Source: an uncultured bacterium (GTDB lineage: Bacteria; Cyanobacteriota; Vampirovibrionia; Gastranaerophilales; Gastranaerophilaceae). From it: DNA of 5,307 nt. The position numbers and the translations under genes are program-made. Below, one piece after another: positions 4,578 through 5,307 of the stretch. The stretch lies in assembly GCA_902765655.1 (NCBI GenBank), contig CACXAK010000089.1, positions 1-5,307 on the forward strand. The letters are read 5' to 3'. Every line of letters starts with the position of its first letter. Within the stretch, counting starts at the first letter, position 1. Under the pieces are notes generated by a model. It was not told where the DNA came from. It made no database searches and worked only from the letters and a program-made list of their open reading frames with translations.

Positions 4578-5307
4578 TTACTCTATTTTTTCTTTATTAT
4601 TACGGTATCCTATCCCTGCACGATACCCTGAAATTGAATACAACAACGGGAGTGACGGTTCAATCCACTTCAAACCGGACAATAACGATATAGTTGCAAT
4701 ATCATCCGTATGCAAACTTAAATCAAGTAATTCCGGAGTTCTGGTATCGGACTTACTATCCTTTGAAACCAAAGGATTTATAATTTTTTTGCCTATATAA
4801 TTCGCTATAACACTGCCGCCAATTACACCAGTCAACAAAATACCGCCCAACATCCCAAGACATCTTGCAGATTTTGACTTAATATTCATTTTTTCTAACA
4901 CGCCAAGAGCAACACCAGCACCTATATTACACAAAAATATATTTGCAAGATACTGATAAATCCCTTCTTTTAATTTATTAGGGACATTATCCTTCCATTT
5001 TTTTTCGGTAAGCTTATCACCAATAACTCCTCCTGCTATACCGCCTGCAACAGGGATGGCACCATAAACAGAAAGCCAACCGATTTCTTTAAATATATCC
5101 TTTGAACCAACGCTGACAGGAGGCGGAATCAATTTATTTGCGACCTCAGAATGTTCAGGGTTGCTAAATAATTTATTTATTTCTTTTAATGATAATACTT
5201 TTGTTTTCGCTTTCTGAAGAATTTTTTGTAATTGCTCGCCCACATTATTATTTTTCACATATTCATCAACAATCTCAGTATTACTCTTTTTAATTTGAGA
5301 TAATGTC
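4578..5307 (-). CDS. Unrecognised glycine-rich membrane protein (5' end outside window)
   Basis: I do not recognise the family. The frame ends at TAA (4578-4580) and stays open to the right edge of the window. A GTG at 5258 could be read as a start, giving 226 residues, but it has no Shine-Dalgarno and 16 further sense codons precede it (TLSQIKKSNTEIVDEY), so the true start is probably beyond the edge. Numbering from that GTG, the N-terminal part is charged and probably helical (1-45) and ends in a PPP. Two or three glycine/alanine-rich hydrophobic segments follow: about 59-80 (GWLSVYGAIPVAGGIAGGVIG), 102-121 and 132-152 (with GMLGGILLTGVIGG), the first and third with small-residue spacing like glycine-zipper helices. 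A conserved-looking tail follows (HTDDIATISLLSGLKWIEP, then SISGYRAGIGYR). Localisation to the inner membrane is inferred. No catalytic motif is visible. The terminator lies about 65 nt downstream. Confidence 0.75.
   Translation of the reverse strand, partial: TLSQIKKSNTEIVDEYVKNNNVGEQLQKILQKAKTKVLSLKEINKLFSNPEHSEVANKLIPPPVSVGSKDIFKEIGWLSVYGAIPVAGGIAGGVIGDKLTEKKWKDNVPNKLKEGIYQYLANIFLCNIGAGVALGVLEKMNIKSKSARCLGMLGGILLTGVIGGSVIANYIGKKIINPLVSKDSKSDTRTPELLDLSLHTDDIATISLLSGLKWIEPSLPLLYSISGYRAGIGYRNNKEKIE

Noticed and set aside
1..5307. CRISPR arrays, insertion sequences, tRNA genes or phage modules
   Set aside because: No regularly spaced repeats, terminal inverted repeats with a transposase, or tRNA-like cloverleaf sequences are visible on either strand.

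Overview
The window looks like a chromosomal segment of a low-GC, anaerobic bacterium, most likely a non-photosynthetic relative of the Cyanobacteria (Melainabacteria/Vampirovibrionia, Gastranaerophilales-like). Three things suggest this: the second half of ScpB (LRTLSIIALK…, then SNAYEHI…ELVEKG) resembles the cyanobacterial form of the protein as I remember it; there is a desulfoferrodoxin-type superoxide reductase, which is typical of anaerobes; and the SRP RNA is the long form with an Alu domain. The taxonomic assignment is inference and no search was run.

Left block, plus strand (1-2228): the C-terminal part of scpA (cut by the window edge), scpB, and a secreted or membrane-anchored TPR/matrixin-type zinc metalloprotease. 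Each gene overlaps the next (14 nt, then 20 nt), so they look like one translationally coupled operon. ScpA and ScpB are the non-SMC subunits of the condensin complex. The protease is an unrelated passenger with a slightly expanded zinc motif.

Centre, minus strand (2238-3500): a phosphodiester glycosidase (NAGPA-domain) protein with a signal peptide or N-terminal anchor. It converges on the protease gene with only 9 nt between the stop codons. It has a recognisable sigma70-type promoter and an approximately 100-nt leader with short inverted repeats.

Intergenic region 3501-4100: this holds the divergent promoters and the gene for a roughly 255-nt SRP RNA (3780-4034). The RNA has complementary ends and the domain IV core GUCAGG…AGCAGC, capped by a GAAA tetraloop. 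Immediately downstream, on the same strand and without an obvious terminator, is the superoxide reductase gene (4101-4478), with all iron ligands of both centres present.

Right block, minus strand (4578-5307): an unrecognised glycine-rich membrane protein gene. Its frame stays open to the window edge, so the start is not in view. A hairpin with a U-rich tail in the minus direction (4481-4514) lies between it and the superoxide reductase gene and is best read as its terminator.

Most of the window is ordinary housekeeping content. The points most worth a second look are the atypical metzincin motif in an scpAB operon, the SRP RNA apical loop and its tandem arrangement with the superoxide reductase gene, and the unknown membrane protein.
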